The notes under the pieces: generated by a model | The model's input: the letters and a program-made list of their open reading frames with translations, nothing else | Databases searched by the model: none | What the model was told of the DNA's origin: nothing | Made by a program: the position numbers and the translations under genes | Part shown: positions 1 through 5,742 of the stretch, in pieces | Position numbering within the stretch: position 1 is the first letter of the stretch | How the letters are laid out: every line of letters begins with the position of its first letter | NCBI GenBank assembly: GCA_003482555.1 | Contig: DMYQ01000259.1 | Span: 3,297-9,038, forward strand | Direction of reading: 5' to 3' | DNA from: Janthinobacterium sp. | GTDB lineage: Bacteria; Pseudomonadota; Gammaproteobacteria; Burkholderiales; Burkholderiaceae_D | DNA: 5,742 nt

Positions 1-2619
1 GGCGGCGCCACGCCCGAGCAGCGCGACGCGCACGCGCGCCTGGTGGCCGAACACCTGGACGGGGCCGGCTTTACCGGCCCGCTGACCTACCTCGACATCA
101 CCATGCGCGGCACGCTCGGCGAACTGGCGCAGGCGCGCGCCGACCTGGCCGTCATCGCCCTGCCCACCTTGCAGTTGGCGGCGGCCCTGGAAGTGGCCGG
201 GCGCATCCAGTGCAAGGCGGCGCTGATCGTCTCGAGCGGCGTCGACGCGGAGCTGGCGCGCCAGTTGCACGCCATCGCGCGCCAGCACGGCATCTATCTG
301 CTGGGGCCGAACTGCATGGGCTTTCAGCGCCCGCGCCAGCACCTCAACGCCAGCGCCCTGGGCCGCATGGCGCAGGAAGGTTCGCTGGCGCTGGTGTCGC
401 AGTCGGGCGCCCTCACCACCGCGATCCTGGACTGGGCCGCCAAGAACGGGGTCGGCTTTTCCACCCTCGTCTCGCTGGGCGCCAACACCGCCGTCGACGT
501 CGCCCAGATACTCGATTTCCTCGCCAACGACGGCGCCACGCAAAGCATCGTGCTGTACCTGGAAGGCATCCGCGACGCGCGCCAGTTCATCAGCGCGCTG
601 CGCGCGGCGGCCAACGCCAAGCCCGTCATCGTCCTCAAGTCGGGCCGCAAGCCGGCCGGCTCGAAGGCCGCGCTGACCCATTCCGGCGCCATCGTCGGCA
701 GCGACGACGTGTTCGAGGCCGCGCTGCGGCGCGCCGGCGCGGTGCGGGTGCGCTCCATCGTGCAGTTGTTCACGGCCGCCAAGTGCCTGTCGGCGCGTTA
801 TCTGCCGAGCGGGCACCGCCTGGCCATCGTCACCAACGGCGGCGGGCCGGGGGTGCTGGCGGCCGACTGGGCCAATGAACTGGAGCTGGAAGTGGCGCCT
901 TTGGAGCCGGCCGCCGCCGCGCTGCTGGCGCCGCGCCTGTCGCCGCTGGCCACCCTGCACGATTTGATCGACCTGTCCGAGGACGCCGACGCCACCCATT
1001 ACCGGGCCGCCGTCGAAGCCTGCGCCGGCGCCGCCGGCATCGACGGCATCCTGGTCATCCTCTCGCCCAAGCCGGGCCTGGACAGCGGCGCCATCGCGCA
1101 AGCCCTGGCCGAGCTGCGCACCAGCGTCGGCAAGCCCCTGATCACTTGCTGGATGGGCGACGAGCAGGTGGCCGGCGCGCGCACCATCCTGAATCAGGCC
1201 AACATCCCCACCTTCCGCACGCCGGAGGCGGCGGTCGACGCCTTCAATAACATCGTCCAGTTCTACAAGAGCCAGCAACTGCTGCGCCAGGTGCCGCCGC
1301 CGCTGACCCAGCTGGCCAAGCCAGACCTGGAGGGGGCGCGCATCTTGATCGAAACCGTGCTCGCCGAACGGCGCAAGGTGCTCACCGAAATGGAGTCGAA
1401 GGCGCTGCTGTCGGCCTTCCACATCCCGGTCACGAAAACCATCCTGGCCCGTTCGGCCAGCGAGGCCATGCTGGTGGCCAATCAGCTCGGCTATCCGGTG
1501 GCGCTGAAGATCGATTCGCCCGACATTTCGCACAAGTCGGACGTGCGCGGGGTGGCGCTGAACGTGCACAACGGCGCCGGCGTGCGCGACACCTGGCAAG
1601 AGATGATGGCGACCGTGACGCGCCTGCGCCCCGAGGCGCGCATCAACGGCGTGACGGTGCAAAACATGTCGGGCAAGCCGGACGGGCGCGAACTGTCTAT
1701 CGGCGTGCTCACCGACGAACTGTTCGGCCCCGTGATTTCCTTCGGCGCCGGCGGCACCATGATCGAGCTGATCGCCGACCGCGCCATCGAACTGCCGCCG
1801 CTGAACCAGTTCCTGGCGCAGCGCCTGATCGACCGGGTGCGTTCGGCCGCCATGCTGGGGCCGTGGCGCGGCGCGCCGGCGGCCGACCGCGACGGCCTCG
1901 AACAGATTTTGCTGCGCGTCTCGGAAATGGTGTGCGCGCTGCCGCAATTGCGCGAAATGGACATCAACCCGGTCATCGTCGACGCCAGCGGCGCCCTGGT
2001 GGTGGATGCCCGCATCGTCATCGACAACGCGCCGGCCGAGCCGGGCAATTACCAGCATCTGGCGATCCTGCCCTATCCGTCCGACCGCGAAACGGAGTGG
2101 CCGCTGCGCGACGGCAGCCGCTACACGTTGCGTCCGCTGCACCCGCACGACGCCGACATGCTGCAGACGCTGGTGCGCGGCTTGTCGCCGCAGAGCCGCT
2201 ACTTCCGCTTCGTGTCGTCGATGCGCGAACTGTCGGAGCGCATGCTGGCGCGCTTCACCCTGATCGACTACGACCGCGAAATGGCGCTGGTGGCCGTGTA
2301 CACGCAACGCACGCCGAAGGCGGATGGCGGCGTCGAGGTCAGCGAGCGCATCATCGGCGTGTCGCGCTACGTCACCAATCCGGACCGCGGCAGTTGCGAG
2401 TTTTCGCTGCTGATCGCCGACGAGTTCAAGGGCCAGGGCCTGGGTTCGCGCATGATGCAGGCGATCGCCGACGTGGCGCGCGGCAAGGGCCTGGCCTGGA
2501 TCGAGGGCCTGGTGCTGGCCAAGAACGCGGGCATGCTCAAACTCATGCGCAGCCTCGACTTCGACATCAAGCCCTTCCCCGACGATCCCGATTTCCGCCT
2601 CTGCGTGCGTGCACTGTAA
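1..2619 (+). CDS. PatZ/Pka-type protein: acyl-CoA synthetase (NDP-forming)-like module fused to GNAT lysine acetyltransferase, 5' partial
   Basis: The reading frame is open from the first base to TAA at 2617-2619 (872 codons). By comparison with E. coli PatZ (about 886 residues) some 20-40 N-terminal residues, including the first Rossmann strand, lie upstream, so GTG at 43 is unlikely to be the true start. Numbering codons from base 1, the order is: rest of the CoA-binding domain (to about 100); succinyl-CoA-ligase-like region with SQSGA at 133-137 and THSGA at 226-230, whose His227 aligns with the phospho-histidine of ADP-forming acetyl-CoA synthetases; ATP-grasp domain (about 460-680) with SPDISHKSD at 506-514 and DINP at 654-657; GNAT domain (about 700-870) with DYDREMA, the probable catalytic Glu800 and acetyl-CoA loop KGQGLG at 810-815. 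Characterised family members acetylate lysines of acyl-CoA synthetases such as Acs in the cytoplasm. Targets here are unknown. The family is certain; whether the ligase half is active is not. Confidence 0.95.
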   Translation, partial: GGATPEQRDAHARLVAEHLDGAGFTGPLTYLDITMRGTLGELAQARADLAVIALPTLQLAAALEVAGRIQCKAALIVSSGVDAELARQLHAIARQHGIYLLGPNCMGFQRPRQHLNASALGRMAQEGSLALVSQSGALTTAILDWAAKNGVGFSTLVSLGANTAVDVAQILDFLANDGATQSIVLYLEGIRDARQFISALRAAANAKPVIVLKSGRKPAGSKAALTHSGAIVGSDDVFEAALRRAGAVRVRSIVQLFTAAKCLSARYLPSGHRLAIVTNGGGPGVLAADWANELELEVAPLEPAAAALLAPRLSPLATLHDLIDLSEDADATHYRAAVEACAGAAGIDGILVILSPKPGLDSGAIAQALAELRTSVGKPLITCWMGDEQVAGARTILNQANIPTFRTPEAAVDAFNNIVQFYKSQQLLRQVPPPLTQLAKPDLEGARILIETVLAERRKVLTEMESKALLSAFHIPVTKTILARSASEAMLVANQLGYPVALKIDSPDISHKSDVRGVALNVHNGAGVRDTWQEMMATVTRLRPEARINGVTVQNMSGKPDGRELSIGVLTDELFGPVISFGAGGTMIELIADRAIELPPLNQFLAQRLIDRVRSAAMLGPWRGAPAADRDGLEQILLRVSEMVCALPQLREMDINPVIVDASGALVVDARIVIDNAPAEPGNYQHLAILPYPSDRETEWPLRDGSRYTLRPLHPHDADMLQTLVRGLSPQSRYFRFVSSMRELSERMLARFTLIDYDREMALVAVYTQRTPKADGGVEVSERIIGVSRYVTNPDRGSCEFSLLIADEFKGQGLGSRMMQAIADVARGKGLAWIEGLVLAKNAGMLKLMRSLDFDIKPFPDDPDFRLCVRAL

Positions 2620-2645
2620 GGCGCACAGAACCGGTGCCGGGATTT

Positions 2646-2677
2646 CCGCGCGATGGGGCGGAATTCCCGTTTCGCGG
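2646..2677 (+). terminator. Hairpin downstream of the acetyltransferase gene, without a U-tract
   Basis: CCGCG at 2646-2650 pairs with CGCGG at 2673-2677. Inside it, GATGGG (2652-2657) pairs with CCCGTT (2666-2671), allowing two G-U pairs, with one C/U mismatch between the helices and an 8-base loop. The structure begins 27 bases after the TAA at 2617-2619. No run of T follows, so it is not a standard intrinsic terminator. It could be a 3'-end stabilising structure, part of a Rho-dependent end, or chance pairing in GC-rich DNA. Confidence 0.3.
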
Positions 2678-2771
2678 CAAGGTCGACGATAACCCATCCA
2701 TCACGCAGGATGGCGGGCTTGCCCGCGCCTGCGCACATGGCCGGCGCCGATGCCGGCTCACATTGCAACAC

Positions 2772-2779
2772 AGGAAGGA
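2772..2779 (+). promoter_or_regulatory. Ribosome binding site of the PanE-like gene
   Basis: The purine run AGGAAGGA ends 6 bases before ATG 2786. It decides the start: an in-frame ATG at 2750 would add 12 residues ahead of the Rossmann strand, does not resemble the family and has no such site in front of it. Confidence 0.8.
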
Positions 2780-2785
2780 AAGCAC

Positions 2786-3796
2786 ATGAAGATTGCAATC
2801 GTGGGCGCGGGCGCCATCGGCGGCTACCTGGGCGTGAAACTGGCGCTCTCGGGCGTGGACGTGACCCTGATCGCGCGCGGCGCCAATCTGGACGCCATTC
2901 GCGCCAAGGGCATGACACTGGAAACGGCCGACGGCGAGCGCCTGCGCGTGGGGCCCGACCATCCGCACATGCGCGCCGCCGCCATCGCCGAGGCGGGCCG
3001 GCACGACTACGTCATCCTGACCATGAAGTCGCACCAGGTGGAGCCGGTGGCGGCGGAAATCGACGCCCTGTGCCATGCCGGCACGGCGATCGTCACCATG
3101 CAGAACGGTATGCCGTGGTGGTATTTCCACCAGGCCGGCGGCGCCCTGGAAGGCACGCGCCTGCAATCGCTCGATCCGGTGGGCGCGCTGTGGCGCGGCT
3201 TGAAGCCGGAGCGCGTCATCGGCAGCGTCGTCTATCCGGCCGCCGAACTGGTGGCGCCCGGCGTGGTGCGCCACATCGAAGGCAAGCGCTTCACCCTGGG
3301 CGAGCCGAGCGGCGAAAAAAGCGCGCGCGTGCTGGCGCTGGCGCAGGTGCTGATCGCGGCCGGCTTCACATGTCCCGTATCGACCGATATCCGCAGCGAG
3401 ATCTGGCTCAAGCTGTGGGGCAATGTCGTGTTCAACCCCGTCTCCGCCCTGACCCACGCCACCCTGGAAGACATATGCAGCGACCCGCTGACGCGTCAAC
3501 TGGCCGCGCGCATGATGGAAGAGGCGCGCGCCATCGGCGAAAAGATCGGCGTGCAATTCAAGATCTCGATCGAGAAGCGCATCGATGGCGCCGGCGCCGT
3601 CGGCGCCCACAAGACGTCCATGCTGCAGGACGTGGAGCACGGCCGGCAGCTGGAACTGGACGCGCTCGTGGCCAGCGTCATCGAACTGGGAAAAATGACG
3701 CAGTCGCCGACGCCGACCATCGAGACCGTGTACGCGCTGGTGCGCCTCTTGGCTGCCGGCCTGCGGCGCCGCCACGGCCACCTGAAGATCGAGTAA
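2786..3796 (+). CDS. Ketopantoate reductase (ApbA/PanE) family protein, annotated 2-dehydropantoate 2-reductase
   Basis: 336 residues, TAA at 3794-3796. Family members reduce 2-keto acids with NADPH in the cytoplasm; PanE itself makes pantoate for coenzyme A synthesis. The N-terminal Rossmann fold has GAGAIGG at 7-13. Residues matching those known in E. coli PanE are Lys81 (K72), Asn107 in QNG (N98), Lys209 (K176), Asn213 (N180), Asn217 (N184), Ser278 (S244) and Glu290 (E256). The alignment offset changes from +9 to +33 between Asn107 and Lys209, so about 24 extra residues lie after QNG, starting with the PWWYF segment at 110-114. That marks a longer subfamily than E. coli PanE (303 residues), and the true substrate may differ. 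It starts 166 bases after the upstream gene, so tight co-translation is unlikely. Family assignment is firm; the specific reaction is inferred, so no gene symbol is given. Confidence 0.9.
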   Translation: MKIAIVGAGAIGGYLGVKLALSGVDVTLIARGANLDAIRAKGMTLETADGERLRVGPDHPHMRAAAIAEAGRHDYVILTMKSHQVEPVAAEIDALCHAGTAIVTMQNGMPWWYFHQAGGALEGTRLQSLDPVGALWRGLKPERVIGSVVYPAAELVAPGVVRHIEGKRFTLGEPSGEKSARVLALAQVLIAAGFTCPVSTDIRSEIWLKLWGNVVFNPVSALTHATLEDICSDPLTRQLAARMMEEARAIGEKIGVQFKISIEKRIDGAGAVGAHKTSMLQDVEHGRQLELDALVASVIELGKMTQSPTPTIETVYALVRLLAAGLRRRHGHLKIE

Positions 3797-3837
3797 TGCC
3801 GACTACAAGGCATGCCGAATTGAAGTATTTATCCACC

Positions 3838-4130
3838 ATGGTCATCTGGGAAACAAACCGTCCAGGAACAACAGCAACGCAATCAAGGCCGTCCTGGCGC
3901 CGAGCGCCGGCGTCGGCGATGCGAGCGCATCGAACAAGAGCGCTTCCTATCGCTGGCTACAATTATTGCTGGGCATCGTCTGCATGGCGATGGTGGCCAA
4001 TCTGCAATATGGCCGGACGCTGTTCGTCTCCCTGATGAGCGAAAAATTCGGCTGGGGGAAGGCCGCGATTCAAGCCGCTTTCTTCATTTTCGTGCTGGCC
4101 GAAACCTGGCTGCCGACGCAAGTGCCGTAG
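3838..4130 (+). pseudogene. Truncated remnant of an oxalate/formate-type (OFA family) MFS antiporter, N-terminal part only
   Basis: The frame ending at TAG 4128-4130 reads, from 3951, RWLQLLLGIVCMAMVANLQ, then YGRTLFVSLMSEKFGWGKAAI, then QAAFFIFVLAETWL. This matches from memory the first transmembrane helix, the following loop and the start of helix 2 of OxlT-like transporters, which exchange oxalate and formate across the inner membrane. Likeness stops after ETWL (about 4112), where a full protein would continue for more than 350 residues and ten further helices. The frame has no ATG before 3984, which is already inside helix 1. The nearest plausible start, ATG 3838, is in a different frame, so a 1-base deletion or 2-base insertion may have separated it. 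The usual aromatic residue after NLQYG is Arg here. Only about 55 recognisable residues remain, so no transport activity is possible. The left boundary is approximate; 3838 marks the candidate original start. Confidence 0.75.
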
Positions 4131-4309
4131 ACCGCGCCCGCGCCATGCAGTTCTTGTGTGCGCTCGGCCGCGAGCTGGCCAGCAAGAAAGGAACACACCT
4201 CGCGCGGCTTGACGCCCTGTTCGTCTACCAGCAAGCGAACAAGGCCAGCGCCGCCCTGGCTGAGGTCTTCGCGTCACTACGAAAAAGGCCGTTTTTGAAC
4301 CACGCCTGA
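4109..4309 (+). pseudogene. C-terminal fragment of an unrecognised protein, fused in another frame to the transporter remnant
   Basis: In the frame ending at TGA 4307-4309, codons from about 4109 read as plausible protein: ADASAVDRARAMQFL, ALGRELASKKGTHLARL, then DALFVYQQANKASAALAEVF. It is rich in Ala, Leu and charged residues, looks wholly helical, and keeps the G/C-ending codon preference of neighbouring real genes until about 4270. It begins where likeness to the transporter ends and has no start of its own except ATG 4145, which lacks a good Shine-Dalgarno. I do not recognise the family. The best reading is the 3' end of a gene whose front was deleted. A real 54-residue protein from ATG 4145 is possible but less likely. 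The left limit is the estimated junction. Confidence 0.45.
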
Positions 4310-4392
4310 ATTTGATGAAATGACGAGACGCGACTCACTGAATCGACCAATCTTGACGTTTCACTATGAAACCAGCGAAATTTCTTGTTGGA

Positions 4393-4420
4393 GAAAAAAA
4401 AGTTGGCACCCTGCCTTTTT
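4393..4420. terminator. Weak terminator-like element: A-run, short stem, T-run
   Basis: GGCA (4405-4408) and TGCC (4412-4415) can form a 4-bp stem over a CCC loop. An A8 run flanks it upstream and a T5 run downstream, a layout typical of bidirectional intrinsic terminators. The stem is short and next to mismatches, so it may be weak or inactive. Its position, about 85 bases after the end of the gene scar and before the chemoreceptor leader, suits a terminator. Confidence 0.25.
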
Positions 4421-4467
4421 AAGAATTGGGGGCTTCCGTTCAGGCACTATATTAGTCCGGCCCCCGG

Positions 4468-4498
4468 CCAGGGCCAACCTCATCGGTCGATGGCCTGG
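4468..4498. repeat. Imperfect inverted repeat in the chemoreceptor leader
   Basis: CCAGGGCCA (4468-4476) faces TGGCCTGG (4491-4498), complementary except for one bulged base, across a 14-base interval. A second palindrome, CATCG-GT-CGATG (4481-4492), lies inside and would compete with it. It could be an RNA hairpin if transcription starts upstream, or a protein binding site. No function can be assigned. Confidence 0.3.
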
Positions 4499-4549
4499 AC
4501 GATGGCGCCGCCCTCAGCGTGCGAATCCGTGAACTCAAGCAATTAGAGC

Positions 4550-4577
4550 TTGATCAAGGTCGCGAAAGGTGTAGGAT
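4550..4577 (+). promoter_or_regulatory. Possible sigma-70-type promoter for the chemoreceptor gene
   Basis: TTGATC (4550-4555) and TAGGAT (4572-4577) each match 4 of 6 consensus bases and are 16 bases apart. Transcription would start near 4584, leaving a leader of about 38 bases ending in the AGGAGA ribosome site. An alternative -10 box, TATATT (4448-4453), lies further upstream behind a poor -35 (TTGGGG at 4426-4431). No convincing FliA (sigma-28) promoter was found. Confidence 0.3.
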
Positions 4578-4607
4578 GTGTTTTCTTGCAGAAAGTAATT
4601 ACAAAAC

Positions 4608-4613
4608 AGGAGA
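4608..4613 (+). promoter_or_regulatory. Ribosome binding site of the chemoreceptor gene
   Basis: AGGAGA lies 8 bases before ATG 4622 and selects that start over the in-frame ATG at 4640 (codon 7). Confidence 0.8.
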
Positions 4614-4621
4614 CCTCGACC

Positions 4622-5742
4622 ATGGATGCTCATACCAATATGAAGATCAGTACCCGGCTGGGCCTCAGCTTCGGGGCCGTCATTTTCCTGATTGTCATTT
4701 CGACCATCCTGTCCGTATTCGAGGCAAGAAACGTCGAAGACATCATCCAACATCAGAACGCTTTACGCACCGAAAAACTGGAGCGGCTCTACGTCGCACG
4801 CGAGGCCCTGGACCAGACGGGCTTGGCGGCTCGCAATGCCTACATCTTTACCGAGGATGCAGATGCCGGCAAGGAACTCGACATCGTGGACAAGCAGAAG
4901 GCCATCTACCTGGATGCGCTGAACGCGCTGACGCCGCTCTTCCAAGGCGATGCCGATTTCGAAAAGACGCGCCAGGACATGCTGGCCATGGCCGAAGAGC
5001 TCAAGAACCCGCGCAAGTTCCGCGAAGCCAAGCAAATGGACGAGTACGGAAAATTCCTGGTGACGCAATGCAGCCCGCTGCGCCGCAAGATCGTCGCCGA
5101 GATCGACACGGTCATCAAGTCGGTGCAAAAACAAGTCGATGAGCAAAGCAGGCTGGTCGAGGCATCAACGGCGCATTCCAAAACAATCACCCTGGCCATT
5201 TCCATCGTTGCCATCCTGCTGGGCTTGGGGATTGCCGTCGTCATCACCCGCAGCTTGCTCAAACAACTGGGCGGCGAACCGAGCGAGGTCAGCGCCATCG
5301 CTACCAGCATCGCCGGCGGCGACTTGACCGCGCGCATCGATATCAAGCCTGGCGACCGCACGAGCATCATGTTTGCGATCAAGGAAATGCGCGACGGGCT
5401 GGCGCAAATCGTCGGCAAGATACGCTCCAGCACGGATACAATCGCCTCTGCTTCCAGCCAGATCGCGAGCGGCAATCTCGACCTGTCCTCGCGCACGGAA
5501 GAGCAGGCGAGCTCGCTCGAGGAAACCGCTTCCTCGATGGAAGAACTGACCTCCACCGTGAAACAAAACGCCGACAATGCCCGCCAGGCCAACCAGTTGG
5601 CGGTGAGCGCCTCCGGAGTCGCCGTCAAGGGCGGCACGGTGGTATTGGAAGTGGTGCAGACGATGGGCGAAATCAACGAGTCGGCGAAGAAGATCGTCGA
5701 CATTATCAGCGTCATCGACGGCATCGCCTTCCAGACCAATAT
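4622..5742 (+). CDS. Methyl-accepting chemotaxis protein, 3' partial
   Basis: 373 codons are present and the frame is still open at the window end. Chemoreceptors of this kind sit in the inner membrane and control the CheA kinase through CheW. The order is: short cytoplasmic N-terminus; transmembrane helix 1 at about 13-33; periplasmic sensor of about 155 residues (34-188), mostly helical and probably of the four-helix-bundle (4HB_MCP) class; transmembrane helix 2 at about 189-210; HAMP linker (about 207-265) with KQLGGEP at 215-221; first half of the cytoplasmic coiled coil. The methylation helix RTEEQASSLEETASSMEEL spans 291-309 and contains the Glu pairs that CheR and CheB modify. The sequence ends at DGIAFQTN, just before the conserved hairpin that binds CheA and CheW, so about 160 residues are missing compared with the usual 520-540. 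The ligand cannot be predicted. No che or flagellar gene lies next to it in this window, so it looks like an orphan receptor. Confidence 0.95.
   Translation, partial: MDAHTNMKISTRLGLSFGAVIFLIVISTILSVFEARNVEDIIQHQNALRTEKLERLYVAREALDQTGLAARNAYIFTEDADAGKELDIVDKQKAIYLDALNALTPLFQGDADFEKTRQDMLAMAEELKNPRKFREAKQMDEYGKFLVTQCSPLRRKIVAEIDTVIKSVQKQVDEQSRLVEASTAHSKTITLAISIVAILLGLGIAVVITRSLLKQLGGEPSEVSAIATSIAGGDLTARIDIKPGDRTSIMFAIKEMRDGLAQIVGKIRSSTDTIASASSQIASGNLDLSSRTEEQASSLEETASSMEELTSTVKQNADNARQANQLAVSASGVAVKGGTVVLEVVQTMGEINESAKKIVDIISVIDGIAFQTN

Larger units (their letters stand above)
4310..4621. other. Non-coding interval upstream of the chemoreceptor gene
   Basis: No reading frame here has codon bias or recognisable protein. 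The first 140 bases or so are AT-richer than the surrounding genes, with an A8 run (4393-4400) and T5 run (4416-4420). The rest is GC-rich with inverted repeats and then a purine-rich leader into the Shine-Dalgarno. It probably holds the promoter and leader of the chemoreceptor gene, plus the end of the gene scar. Confidence 0.6.

Noticed and set aside
1863..2789. 308-codon + strand frame overlapping the GNAT domain
   Set aside because: Arg/Ala-rich shadow of the acetyltransferase frame.
2567..3781. Long antisense open frame (404 codons) covering the PanE-like gene
   Set aside because: It lies wholly opposite a gene with clear motifs, has an implausible His/Arg/Ala-rich composition, and is a usual by-product of high GC.
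3796..3813. Inverted repeat ATGCC/GGCAT just after the PanE-like stop as a terminator
   Set aside because: The stem is only 5 bp with an 8-base loop and no T-run. It is within chance expectation.
2653..4035. Long + strand open frame overlapping the PanE-like gene in another frame
   Set aside because: Its product is Arg/Gly/His-rich without motifs. The PanE frame explains the DNA.
4403..4420. Possible sigma-54 promoter (TTGGCAC followed by GC)
   Set aside because: GG and GC are only 6 bases apart instead of 10, so the -24/-12 geometry is wrong.
4428..4465. GGGGGC/GCCCCC inverted repeat in the chemoreceptor leader
   Set aside because: The 26-base loop and 6-base arms are weak, and it is exclusive with other pairings. 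No support beyond base composition.
4320..4532. 70-codon open frame in the gap before the chemoreceptor
   Set aside because: It has no ribosome site, no host codon bias and no recognisable protein, and it crosses the terminator-like and hairpin elements.
3797..4621. Insertion sequence or transposon at the scar
   Set aside because: No transposase reading frame, terminal inverted repeats or target-site duplication could be found.
4519..5142. 207-codon open frame overlapping the start of the chemoreceptor
   Set aside because: The chemoreceptor frame has canonical domains and a strong Shine-Dalgarno. This one is a shadow.
4906..5739. 277-codon antisense open frame over the chemoreceptor
   Set aside because: Ser/Thr-rich shadow of the chemoreceptor coding strand.

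Overview
The window is high-GC DNA with strong G/C third-position bias. It most resembles a beta-proteobacterium of the Oxalobacteraceae type (Janthinobacterium, Massilia, Duganella and relatives). That placement is inference. It rests on base composition, the style of the chemoreceptor (a HAMP segment with KQLGGEP and a textbook adaptation helix), and a remnant of an oxalate/formate-type transporter. No rRNA, tRNA, CRISPR array or complete insertion sequence was seen. All supported genes lie on the + strand.

Layout. (1) Positions 1-2619 hold almost all of a large PatZ/Pka-type protein: an NDP-forming acyl-CoA-synthetase-like module fused to a C-terminal GNAT acetyltransferase. Its N-terminus lies before the window. 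(2) A 166-base spacer contains a hairpin and then a good ribosome binding site. (3) Positions 2786-3796 hold a complete ApbA/PanE-family ketopantoate-reductase-like enzyme of a longer subfamily, with the expected catalytic residues in place. (4) Positions 3797-4309 are a gene graveyard. The start of an oxalate/formate (OFA) MFS antiporter runs only through about the first membrane helix and part of the second, has no in-frame ATG before the first helix, and ends abruptly. It is joined in another frame to what looks like the C-terminal tail of an unrelated, unrecognised gene. (5) Positions 4310-4621 are non-coding, start AT-richer, and carry weak terminator-like, promoter-like and hairpin elements leading to a clear Shine-Dalgarno. 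(6) Positions 4622 to the end hold the first 373 codons of a transmembrane methyl-accepting chemotaxis protein, cut by the window edge just before its signalling hairpin.

The genes do not form one obvious pathway. The acetyltransferase suggests control of acyl-CoA metabolism, the PanE-like enzyme is a 2-keto-acid reductase of uncertain substrate, and the chemoreceptor is a stand-alone unit with its own leader. The most informative anomaly is the two-fragment scar between the PanE-like gene and the chemoreceptor, which records a deletion or recombination. I found no convincing new biological system here.
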